DNA from: Spirochaetaceae bacterium
GTDB lineage: Bacteria; Spirochaetota; Spirochaetia; SZUA-6; Fen-1364
Direction: 5' to 3'
Assembly (NCBI GenBank): GCA_003170115.1
Contig: PMZS01000064.1
Span: 1 to 5,331, forward strand
Length of the DNA stretch: 5,331 nt
Position 1 is the first letter of the stretch. Every line of letters begins with the position of its first letter. Under the pieces are notes generated by a model. The model saw nothing but the letters and a program-made list of their open reading frames with translations, did not search any database and had not been told where the DNA came from. Positions 1 through 5,331 of this stretch are shown here, one piece after another. Position numbers and translations under genes: made by a program.

Positions 1-589
1 GGTCGGTGACCTGGGGGGCTTCCGCGTGTCCCACCCGGGCGTGAACGTGATGCGTGTGAGCAATCGCGCGCCGCACGCTCTCCTCCTGGTCCTCCAGGAG
101 GGATTCATGCACGCAGCACCAGTGGGAGAAGTCGGCCGTCAGGCGAACGCCGGGGACGGCATCGATCAGGGCCATGGTCGACTGAATGGAGAATGTCACC
201 CGCCCCCTGTGGACCTCGTGCGCCACGGGGATACCAAGTTCCTTTTCAAGTTTTGCCGCCCTCTTGAACACCTCCAGGTTCTGTTTCAGGGAAAAAATGT
301 CCCGCCCCGTGTGGGAGTTCACCATCAGCGGGTACATTTCCGCCGCCCTCCTGTATTGCTCCTCGAAACTCCCGGCATGGGCCGAGGGATCGGCTCCCGA
401 AGTCCACTGCTGTGCCACAAGGAGCAGGCCCGTTTCATCCAGGTGGGCGCGCAGCTCAAGGCGCTCCTTCGCATCGGCGGGAATACCGGTTTCAACCCCG
501 TCGAACCCCGCGGCTTTTGCCCTTCGGAGCTTCTCGGCCGCGGTCAGACCCTCCATTCCCCACACCGTGCAGATCCATCGTAGTGTCAT
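1..589 (-). CDS. TIM-barrel sugar phosphate isomerase/epimerase, 3' end beyond window
   Basis: This frame is open from an ATG at 589 to the window edge: 196 complete codons with no stop, so the C-terminus is missing (family members usually have about 250-300 residues). The protein starts with a first beta strand (WICTVWGME, residues 5-13) and continues with AAGFDGVETGIP (26-37), typical of the xylose-isomerase-like / AP-endonuclease-2 TIM barrel. Later landmarks are NSHTGRD (91-97), HEVHRGR (124-130), ADFSHWCC (152-159) and HVHARVGH (181-188), spaced as in the sugar phosphate isomerase/epimerase subgroup. E125, D153 and H183 are likely metal ligands by analogy. The protein has no signal peptide and is presumably cytosolic. 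It probably isomerises or epimerises a sugar or polyol derivative; the substrate cannot be read from the sequence. The start is well fixed because no other start codon lies between the upstream in-frame stop (665-667) and 589, yet no Shine-Dalgarno is visible. It is the last gene of the visible run, 75 bases after arfB and in the same frame. Confidence 0.87.
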   Translation of the reverse strand, partial: MTLRWICTVWGMEGLTAAEKLRRAKAAGFDGVETGIPADAKERLELRAHLDETGLLLVAQQWTSGADPSAHAGSFEEQYRRAAEMYPLMVNSHTGRDIFSLKQNLEVFKRAAKLEKELGIPVAHEVHRGRVTFSIQSTMALIDAVPGVRLTADFSHWCCVHESLLEDQEESVRRAIAHTHHVHARVGHAEAPQVTD

Positions 590-664
590 GGCTTGAAGAT
601 AACCGGCAACCGGGCCGTTCGGATACTCCCGCGGAGAAACGGATTCCGCGCCCGGATCCCCTGC
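590..664 (-). other. arfB-isomerase intergenic spacer
   Basis: This 75-base gap is the only sizeable space between genes in the window. I see no AGGAGG-like ribosome binding site before the ATG at 589, no clear -35/-10 pair and no GC-rich hairpin followed by a T run. The best hairpin has only four base pairs (CTCC/GGAG, around 620-630). Read in the common frame of the two flanking genes, the spacer has 25 sense codons and no stop, but also no ATG, GTG or TTG. The downstream gene is probably carried on the same transcript, although a weak promoter here cannot be excluded. Confidence 0.6.
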
Positions 665-1081
665 TCAATCCTGGTCGGGGGATCCTCGAAGCCGCTTGTG
701 CGCGGATCTCACCTTCTTGGACCGCAGGCGGGCTTCCCGTGCCGCGCGTGACGGCCGGGTCCTCACCCTGCCCTTCGGCACGACCATTGCCCGGACAACG
801 AGCTCTGAAAGACGCTCGACGGCGATCTCCCGGTTGCGTCCCTGGTCCCGGGTGTCCTGGACGGTGAGAACGATCTCCCCGTCCGCGGTGATTCGGTTTG
901 CAAGCCGGGACTCGACCAGCGCGCGCCGTGCTCCCCCGAGGAACTGCAGCGCCTCCAGGGGGAGCCGGGCGACGACCTTGCTGGAGACCTTGTTCACGTT
1001 CTGTCCCCCCGGCCCGCCCGAACGGGCAAAACTGAAGGACCCCCGGACCCTGATGATGGCCGCGATTTCCCCGGTCGTCAT
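665..1081 (-). CDS. arfB: Alternative ribosome-rescue factor ArfB (peptidyl-tRNA hydrolase)
   Basis: ArfB (YaeJ) enters ribosomes stalled on mRNAs lacking a stop codon and hydrolyses the peptidyl-tRNA, releasing the nascent chain. The 138-residue product matches the family size (E. coli ArfB has 140). The catalytic loop is SGGPGGQNVNKVSSKV (21-36) with the GGQ tripeptide at 25-27. It sits in a single RF-1-like domain (about 8-102) that lacks the stop-codon-reading domains of RF1 and RF2. A basic tail follows (107-133, with RTRPSRAAREARLRSKK and KRLRG), the segment that in ArfB lies in the empty mRNA entry channel. This tail separates it from full release factors. The ATG overlaps the kinase TGA by 4 bases and has no Shine-Dalgarno of its own, so translation is probably coupled to the kinase. 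The start is supported because the product begins just before the conserved hydrolase fold. The main alternative is a generic RF-1-domain hydrolase, but the tail favours ArfB. Confidence 0.93.
   Translation of the reverse strand: MTTGEIAAIIRVRGSFSFARSGGPGGQNVNKVSSKVVARLPLEALQFLGGARRALVESRLANRITADGEIVLTVQDTRDQGRNREIAVERLSELVVRAMVVPKGRVRTRPSRAAREARLRSKKVRSAHKRLRGSPDQD
1078..1081 (-). promoter_or_regulatory. ATGA stop-start overlap, kinase to arfB
   Basis: The last codon of the kinase gene (TGA, 1080-1078) shares bases with the first codon of arfB (ATG, 1081-1079). The preceding 20 bases contain no purine-rich ribosome binding site, so arfB initiation most likely depends on ribosomes finishing the kinase gene (termination-reinitiation). 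Confidence 0.8.
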
Positions 1082-2442
1082 GCCGCGTGCACCGGCGCAA
1101 GGGGCATGCTGATCGTGAAGGTGGTGCCCGCTCCGACCTGGGAGGAGACCGAGATGTTCCAGCCGTGGCTTTCGATTATGGACTTCACCGTCGTGAGGCC
1201 GAGGCCGAAACCCTGCTCCCGCCGGGAGTTCGTGCCCCGGTAGAAGGGATCATAGATCCGCGGGAGATCCTCCGCGGGGATCCCGACTCCCGTGTCCGTG
1301 ATGGACAGCAGGACGCTTCCCTCCTGGATGCGCGCGTCCATTGTGATCCTCCCCCGCTGCTCGGTGTAACGGATCGCATTGCCCACGAGGTTCTCCAGCG
1401 CCCGCGTGAAAAGGCCCGCGTCCATGCGGACCGTCGCATCGTCGGGGAGATCGATGGACCAGCCGAAGTCGCGCTTCAGGATGAGGGCGTCTTCCGCAAA
1501 GCGGCGTGCCAGGTCCATGAGGAAGGGGCGGGCCTGCACGTCCTGGTGGGTCATCCTCCACTGGCCCGTTTCCATGCGCACGAACTCTATGAGCTCACCC
1601 ACCATGGTTTCCAGATTCCTCGTCTTGTCCAGGATGATGGAGAGGTACTTCTTCTGCGCGTCCGGCTCCGCCGCGTACCCGTCCGCAATCGCCTCCACGT
1701 ATCCCTGGATGAGAGTGAGAGGCGTGCGCAGGTCGTGCGAGACGCCCATGATGAACCGGGCGCGCCGCGCGTACTCCTCCTTGAGGGCGAGCCGCATGCT
1801 GTCGAAAGAGCGCGTCAGAGAGGAGATCTGGTCGTTGCCGCGAGCGGGCAGCACAAAGTCCAGGTCCCCTCCCGCGATGCGGCGCGTGGCCCCTTCCAGG
1901 GAATGGATGGACCCGTTCAGCGAGCGCAGGATGAGAAAGCTCATGAGCGATGAGAACACCAGCAGCGCGATGGAGGTGTACATGACGACCTGCACCGTGA
2001 GGTTCCTGAACCTCGCCTCATCGGGCCGCATCCGCGGCAGCTTCAGGATGATGAGCGAATCGTCCCCGCCCCTGGGCTCCGCGCTGTCAAACTGGAAGTG
2101 GAAGTGCTCGGCGTTGGCGCTGACGTACGCCCACAGCGCCCCTCCCGCCGCGGAGGTCCCCGCGGGGAGCTCGGCGATCGTCGACATGGACACGACCTGG
2201 TTCTTGTCCAGGACCACGATGTCCAGCCCTGGAGGCCGCTGATCCAGCAGGGCGGCCGGATCGTGCCGCCGGGCCGCGCGGGACACGTGCCCGAGGATCC
2301 ATGACCTCATCTGCTCGTAGTTGGGCAGCGGCTCGCGGCCACGGAGCACCGTGAATTGAACGAGGAGCATGAAGGCACTCACCAGGAAGGGGACGGCGAT
2401 GATCCCGCCCACCAGGATGACGAACTGCGTGCGCAGCTTCAT
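1078..2442 (-). CDS. Sensor histidine kinase, HAMP-HisKA-HATPase type
   Basis: This is a membrane-bound sensor kinase of 454 residues that autophosphorylates on histidine and passes phosphate to the response regulator encoded just upstream. In order: membrane segment 1 (about 7-30), an extracytoplasmic sensor region of about 115 residues (33-148) that I cannot match to a named domain, membrane segment 2 (about 150-174), a HAMP linker (about 175-227), a HisKA dimerisation domain with SHDLRTPL and phosphoacceptor H236, then HATPase_c (about 335-448). The ATP-site motifs are complete: N box LENLVGNAIRYT (349-360, N351 and N355), G1 DTGVGI (383-388), F box YDPFYRG (397-403) and G2 GFGLGL (411-416). 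All catalytic elements are present, so the enzyme should be active. The ATG overlaps the regulator stop (ATGA) and is preceded by GGAGG with a 10-base spacer. Its place beside an exporter and a periplasmic LTxxQ protein suggests envelope or toxic-compound sensing; the ligand is unknown. Confidence 0.95.
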   Translation of the reverse strand: MKLRTQFVILVGGIIAVPFLVSAFMLLVQFTVLRGREPLPNYEQMRSWILGHVSRAARRHDPAALLDQRPPGLDIVVLDKNQVVSMSTIAELPAGTSAAGGALWAYVSANAEHFHFQFDSAEPRGGDDSLIILKLPRMRPDEARFRNLTVQVVMYTSIALLVFSSLMSFLILRSLNGSIHSLEGATRRIAGGDLDFVLPARGNDQISSLTRSFDSMRLALKEEYARRARFIMGVSHDLRTPLTLIQGYVEAIADGYAAEPDAQKKYLSIILDKTRNLETMVGELIEFVRMETGQWRMTHQDVQARPFLMDLARRFAEDALILKRDFGWSIDLPDDATVRMDAGLFTRALENLVGNAIRYTEQRGRITMDARIQEGSVLLSITDTGVGIPAEDLPRIYDPFYRGTNSRREQGFGLGLTTVKSIIESHGWNISVSSQVGAGTTFTISMPLAPVHAA

Positions 2443-2457
2443 GCGTGGATCGCCTCC
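2439..2457 (-). promoter_or_regulatory. Ribosome binding site and ATGA overlap, regulator to kinase
   Basis: A GGAGG element (2457-2453) lies inside the last codons of the response regulator gene, 10 bases before the kinase ATG (2442-2440). That ATG overlaps the regulator TGA (2441-2439). Both direct initiation and coupling are therefore possible, which would keep regulator and kinase in fixed proportion. Confidence 0.75.
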
Positions 2458-3131
2458 GCGTTGAAACGGTACCCCATGCCATGAACCGTCTCGATGAACA
2501 CCGGCGACGAGGGATCCTTCTCGATCTTCTTCCTCAGGCGCTGGACATAGACAGCAACTGCGGTGACGTCGCCGAACTGGTTGTGCCAGACGTCCGCATA
2601 GATCGTGTCGGGAGTCACCGCCTTGCCCGGGTGCGTGGCGAGGTACGCGAGCACCTCGAACTCCTTCGAGGAGAGTGGGACCTTTTCCCCGGCCTTCTTG
2701 AGAAGGTACCCGTCGATGTCGAGGAGGAAATCGCCGAAGCGGATGCTGTTCGGACTGGCCTTCAGTTCCGTGGTCCGGCGGAGCATGGCCCGCACGCGCG
2801 CGACGAGCACCTTCGGGGAGAAGGGCTTTGCGACGAACTCGTCGGCCCCGATCCCCAGGCCGAGGATCATATCCTCGTCCGCGTCACGGGCGGACACGAT
2901 CATCACGGGCACGGAGGAGGCTTTTCGGAGACGCTGGAGGAATTCGAAGCCGTCCATCCCGGGAAGGTTGATGTCCAGCACGACCAGGTCGAACCTTTCC
3001 TGCGTGAACTTCGCGAGGGCCTCTTCCCCGGTTTCGCAGATCGCCGCGTCCATCCCCTCCTTCTGGAGGTACATGCGGACGAGCTCCGCCATCTCCTTCA
3101 CGTCCTCTATTATCAGAACTCGCGCCTTCAC
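2439..3131 (-). CDS. OmpR/PhoB-family response regulator
   Basis: This is a DNA-binding transcription factor switched on by aspartate phosphorylation; the cognate kinase is almost certainly the overlapping downstream gene. The 230 residues are the usual length for the family. The receiver domain (about 3-120) has the acidic pair E9-D10, phosphoacceptor D53 in VVLDINLPGMDG, the switch serine S80 in VPVMIVSARD, and K102 in FVAKPFSP; position 99 is Phe, an aromatic switch residue. The C-terminal winged helix (about 128-226) carries SKEFEVLAYLATHPG, the recognition-helix region VTAVAVYVQRLRKKIE and the wing ETVHGMGYRF, as in OmpR/PhoB. The start is GTG at 3131, just after GGAGGG; it gives the classical N-terminus MKARVLIIED, and any later start would remove the acidic pocket. 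Likely targets are the promoter of this operon and other envelope genes, but no repeated operator is visible inside the window, since the operon promoter lies outside it. Confidence 0.96.
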   Translation of the reverse strand: MKARVLIIEDVKEMAELVRMYLQKEGMDAAICETGEEALAKFTQERFDLVVLDINLPGMDGFEFLQRLRKASSVPVMIVSARDADEDMILGLGIGADEFVAKPFSPKVLVARVRAMLRRTTELKASPNSIRFGDFLLDIDGYLLKKAGEKVPLSSKEFEVLAYLATHPGKAVTPDTIYADVWHNQFGDVTAVAVYVQRLRKKIEKDPSSPVFIETVHGMGYRFNAEAIHA

Positions 3132-3134
3132 GTT

Positions 3135-3140
3135 CCCTCC
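3135..3140 (-). promoter_or_regulatory. Ribosome binding site for the response regulator (GTG start)
   Basis: GGAGGG at 3140-3135 stands only 3 bases from the GTG at 3131, a short but workable spacing. It decides the otherwise ambiguous non-ATG start and lies in the 15-base gap after the LTxxQ gene. Confidence 0.75.
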
Positions 3141-3146
3141 GTCGGG

Positions 3147-3761
3147 CTACGCGCCCGCATTCAGCCTATCTTGAAGGACCTTGATGAAGGCGTCCAGCTG
3201 TTTCTGCCGCCTCTGCAGCAGCGTCGTCTGGGGGGCCGCATCGTCCTGCGCCTGGCTGCCCGTTGCCTGCCCTTGTGCTCCGGTGCCGTCCGCGCTCATC
3301 CGCTGTCGGAACTCCTGGATGAGCGCCTGGAGCTTCTTCTGGAACTCCGTCCACTCCGCCTTCTGCGGAGCGGTGAGATTTGAATCGACATCGGCCTGCA
3401 CCTGCTTTGCCTTGACTGGAGTCGGCAGTGGATTATCCCGCAGGGCGTGCAGGATGGGAAGCAGGCTGGTGATCTGCGCCTTTGTGAGAAACAGCTTCGG
3501 ATCCCGGGTGAACTGGATCTGCGGGAAGCCCCGGCCGGGGGCGGCTCCATCGGAAGCCGGCGCATTGGGCCGGCCTCCGAAGCCCGCGTGCATTCCCCGG
3601 GTTGCCTCTTCCGGCACGTACAGGGAAAGCTGGGAGATGAGCATCTGCGAGCTGAATCCCCGCGGTGCGGCGCCCCCGGGACCTGAACCCTGGGCCCCCG
3701 CGGTCATGCCGGCCGCGAGCAGCCCGGCGAGAATAATGAAATGGAGACGTGGCCGTCTCAT
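3147..3761 (-). CDS. Secreted Spy/CpxP-like protein with two LTxxQ motifs
   Basis: The 204-residue product begins with a clear export signal: basic MRRPR, a hydrophobic core (about 8-20) and a likely signal peptidase I site after A23 (AGA/QG). It has no lipobox cysteine, so it should be soluble outside the inner membrane. After a Gly/Ala/Pro-rich stretch (24-85) it turns helical and carries LTKAQ (92-96) and LTAPQ (129-133). The second is followed by KAEWTEFQKKLQ, resembling the end of Spy. LTxxQ pairs mark the Spy/CpxP family: Spy is a periplasmic ATP-independent chaperone and CpxP restrains the CpxA kinase. A Gln/Ala/Asp-rich linker (157-178) separates a final amphipathic helix (179-201). 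It differs from Spy in its longer N-terminal region and the extra C-terminal helix, so the assignment is by motif and not by full-length similarity. It sits between exporter and regulator genes, 13 and 15 bases away, suggesting a role as chaperone or as modulator of the neighbouring kinase. Confidence 0.8.
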   Translation of the reverse strand: MRRPRLHFIILAGLLAAGMTAGAQGSGPGGAAPRGFSSQMLISQLSLYVPEEATRGMHAGFGGRPNAPASDGAAPGRGFPQIQFTRDPKLFLTKAQITSLLPILHALRDNPLPTPVKAKQVQADVDSNLTAPQKAEWTEFQKKLQALIQEFRQRMSADGTGAQGQATGSQAQDDAAPQTTLLQRRQKQLDAFIKVLQDRLNAGA

Positions 3762-3769
3762 GCTGCCAT

Positions 3770-3776
3770 CCCTCCT
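3770..3776 (-). promoter_or_regulatory. Ribosome binding site overlapping the exporter stop codon
   Basis: AGGAGGG (3776-3770) shares two bases with the TAG stop of the exporter (3777-3775) and lies 8 bases before the ATG at 3761. An ATG at 3769-3767 falls inside the spacer at only one base from the element and leads into a different frame, so 3761 is the functional start. The strong site suggests efficient translation of the LTxxQ protein. Confidence 0.85.
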
Positions 3777-5331
3777 ATTCGAAATGCAGGGCCTGGATGG
3801 GATCCATTCGCGACGCCTTGCGCGCCGGATAGATCCCGAAGAACAGGCCCACCGCGATCGAGAAACCGATCGCCAGCCCGACGGTGCCCATGGTAAGGAC
3901 GACCGTTATGTTGCCCAACCGGGCGATGAGCCGGGTCGCCAGCGCGCCAAGCCCCCAGCCAAGAATCCCCCCGAGCCCGGACAGAATGATGGCCTCGGCG
4001 AGGAACTGTGACATGATGTCGCGCCGGCGCGCTCCCAGTGCCTTGCGGATGCCGATTTCCCGGGTCCTCTCCGTGACGGACACAAGCATGATGTTCATGA
4101 TGCCAATGCCGCCCACCAGGAGGCTTATGCCGCCGATGGCGCCGAGCAGGAGGGTCATGATCTGGGACACCCCCTGGACGGTCTGGAGGACGTCCTGCTG
4201 GGTGACGACCGTGAAGTCATCCGCGGCGCCCTCCTGGATCCGGTGACGCGCCTGGAGGAGCGTGGTGACGTCCTCCTTGACCTGCTCGAGGTGCTCCTTG
4301 TCCGCAGCCGCCAGGCCGATGCTCCGCACGTCCCTCTGGCGGCGGAAGCGCGCGTGCATCGTCCGGATCGGGATGAGTGCGAGGTCGTCCTGGCTGAAGA
4401 AGCCGCCGCTGGAGCCCTTCCGCTCCAGTACCCCGATCACACGGAAGCTGGTGCCGTTGATCTTCACGAACTTTCCCAGTGGATCGTCGTCCCCGAACAG
4501 GTTGGTGACCACGTCCTCTCCGAGCACGGCGACGCTTTTCCGGGCGCGGTTGTCCTCATCGGAAAAAAAGGCCCCGAGGGACAGGTTCCAGTTGCGGACC
4601 GCCGGATAGTCTGCCGTGGTGCCGACCAGCGATGTCTGCCAGTTGTTCCCCTTGTACTTCAGCTGCTGGCGTCCGCTGGATTCCGGCTCCACGCCAGTGA
4701 CATTCGACACCGTGGCCTTGATGGCCGCCGCATCGTCGACGGTGAGCGTGTACACGGTACCGGATCCCTGGCGGACCCCGCCGACGTTCGCGCTCCCCGG
4801 CATGACGGTGAGGAAGTTGCTCCCCAGGCTCTGGATCCTCTGGGTCACCCCCGCGTTGGCGCCCTTCCCTATCGAGACCATGGCGATCACGGCACCCACG
4901 CCGATGAGAATGCCGAGTATGGTCAGAGCGGCACGCATCTTGTTCTGCAGGAGTGATCGCGCGGCAGAACGGACATTCTCCGAAAGCTCGCCGGGGCTCA
5001 GGACACCGCGCCTCTTTTTCTCCTTCCGGACCGTCGCCTTCTGGATGCGATCCACGTCTATTCCACCGCCGTTCCCTCGTCGCGGCTCCCCTACGGGCTC
5101 GTCGGAGACAATGACGCCATCCTTGAACTTCACCAGCCGCCGGGCATAGGCGGCAACGCTCTCCTCGTGCGTCACCATGAGGATCGTGATACCGGCCCTG
5201 TTCAGCGCGAGGAAGATATCCATGATCTCATCGCTCATTGCGCTGTCCAGGTTGCCCGTCGGCTCATCGGCGAGGATGATCGCCGGGGCGTTCACCAGGG
5301 CCCGGGCGATCGCCACGCGCTGCTGCTCGCC
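3775..5331 (-). CDS. macB: MacB-type ABC exporter, fused ATPase and permease, 5' end beyond window
   Basis: The gene enters from the right edge; 518 residues are visible, and about 140 (Walker A and Q-loop) should be missing if it has the usual length near 650. Counting from the first visible residue, the ABC signature tail GEQQRVAIARAL (1-12) is followed by Walker B and D-loop IILADEPTGNLDS (18-30) and the H-loop VTHEE (53-57). A basic linker (about 75-120) leads to membrane segment 1 (133-155), then a periplasmic MacB-type domain of about 230 residues (156-388). Three more segments follow (about 390-418, 441-468 and 478-502), with the FtsX/MacB hallmarks VTERTREIGIRKALGA and YPARKASRMDPIQALHFE. 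Such dimers act as mechanotransmitters: ATP hydrolysis in the cytoplasm moves the periplasmic domain, driving export of macrolides, peptides or lipoprotein-like substrates with a MacA adaptor and a TolC-like channel. The substrate is unknown here. GTG at 5316 is an internal codon and not the start. An adaptor gene to the right of the window is likely but unseen. Confidence 0.93.
   Translation of the reverse strand, partial: GEQQRVAIARALVNAPAIILADEPTGNLDSAMSDEIMDIFLALNRAGITILMVTHEESVAAYARRLVKFKDGVIVSDEPVGEPRRGNGGGIDVDRIQKATVRKEKKRRGVLSPGELSENVRSAARSLLQNKMRAALTILGILIGVGAVIAMVSIGKGANAGVTQRIQSLGSNFLTVMPGSANVGGVRQGSGTVYTLTVDDAAAIKATVSNVTGVEPESSGRQQLKYKGNNWQTSLVGTTADYPAVRNWNLSLGAFFSDEDNRARKSVAVLGEDVVTNLFGDDDPLGKFVKINGTSFRVIGVLERKGSSGGFFSQDDLALIPIRTMHARFRRQRDVRSIGLAAADKEHLEQVKEDVTTLLQARHRIQEGAADDFTVVTQQDVLQTVQGVSQIMTLLLGAIGGISLLVGGIGIMNIMLVSVTERTREIGIRKALGARRRDIMSQFLAEAIILSGLGGILGWGLGALATRLIARLGNITVVLTMGTVGLAIGFSIAVGLFFGIYPARKASRMDPIQALHFE

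Noticed and set aside
26..583. Plus-strand open frame of 185 codons opposite the isomerase
   Set aside because: Its translation is Pro/Arg/His-rich with no recognisable fold, while the minus strand over the same bases encodes conserved TIM-barrel motifs.
590..664. Possible rho-independent terminator after arfB
   Set aside because: Only a four-pair stem can be drawn and no T run follows in the direction of transcription.
665..667. Selenocysteine recoding at the arfB TGA
   Set aside because: The TGA lies at the natural end of ArfB (138 residues, family length) and no stable stem-loop follows it at the distance expected of a bacterial SECIS element.
492..1100. Minus-strand open frame of 202 codons overlapping arfB
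   Set aside because: It is the neighbouring frame of arfB; the GGQ motif and basic tail exist only in the 665-1081 frame.
1087..1953. Plus-strand open frame of 288 codons opposite the kinase
   Set aside because: It lies antisense to the HisKA and HATPase_c domains with all catalytic motifs intact on the other strand, and contains no motif of its own.
2445..3383. Plus-strand open frame of 312 codons across regulator and LTxxQ genes
   Set aside because: It spans two well-supported minus-strand genes and their gap; its Leu/Arg/Val-rich, His- and Glu-laden sequence is what antisense reading of GC-rich codons produces.
3181..4011. Plus-strand open frame of 276 codons
   Set aside because: It crosses the junction of two real genes and has biased Cys/Trp/Ser content without domain features.
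5314..5316. GTG as the start of the exporter
   Set aside because: The frame remains open upstream to the window edge and encodes GEQQR, part of the ABC signature, so the GTG is an internal valine codon.

Overview
The window is a GC-rich bacterial segment (by eye about 60-65% G+C) in which every gene supported by recognisable protein motifs lies on the minus strand. Read in the direction of transcription (high to low coordinates) the order is: a MacB-type ABC exporter (5' end outside the window), a secreted Spy/CpxP-like LTxxQ protein, an OmpR/PhoB-type response regulator, a HAMP sensor histidine kinase, the ribosome-rescue hydrolase ArfB, and a TIM-barrel sugar phosphate isomerase/epimerase (3' end outside the window). 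Long open frames on the plus strand are shadows of these genes.

The genes are packed like an operon. The exporter stop codon overlaps the ribosome binding site of the secreted-protein gene (13 bases between the two genes). A 15-base gap with its own ribosome binding site precedes the regulator, which starts with GTG. Regulator/kinase and kinase/arfB are each joined by a 4-base ATGA stop-start overlap. Only the last gene is set apart, by 75 bases. No promoter or convincing terminator is visible, so transcription probably begins to the right of the window and continues past its left end.

The functional core reads as an envelope-response unit. A membrane kinase with a periplasmic sensor domain and its DNA-binding partner sit beside a periplasmic exporter and a small exported protein with two LTxxQ motifs, the hallmark of the chaperone/regulator family that includes Spy and the Cpx modulator CpxP. 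The plausible reading is that the kinase senses envelope or antimicrobial stress, the regulator controls the exporter and the LTxxQ protein, and the LTxxQ protein may feed back on the kinase as CpxP does on CpxA. Coupling of arfB, a stop-codon-independent peptidyl-tRNA hydrolase for stalled ribosomes, to the kinase stop codon is the least expected part of the layout. The terminal isomerase looks metabolic and may simply be co-transcribed.

A MacB-type exporter with a periplasmic domain and an LTxxQ protein suggest a diderm (Gram-negative type) bacterium. The overall style of the ArfB, kinase and exporter proteins would fit a high-GC spirochaete, but this is an impression from memory and not a firm assignment. 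Nothing in the window indicates a mobile element, CRISPR array, tRNA, rRNA or phage.
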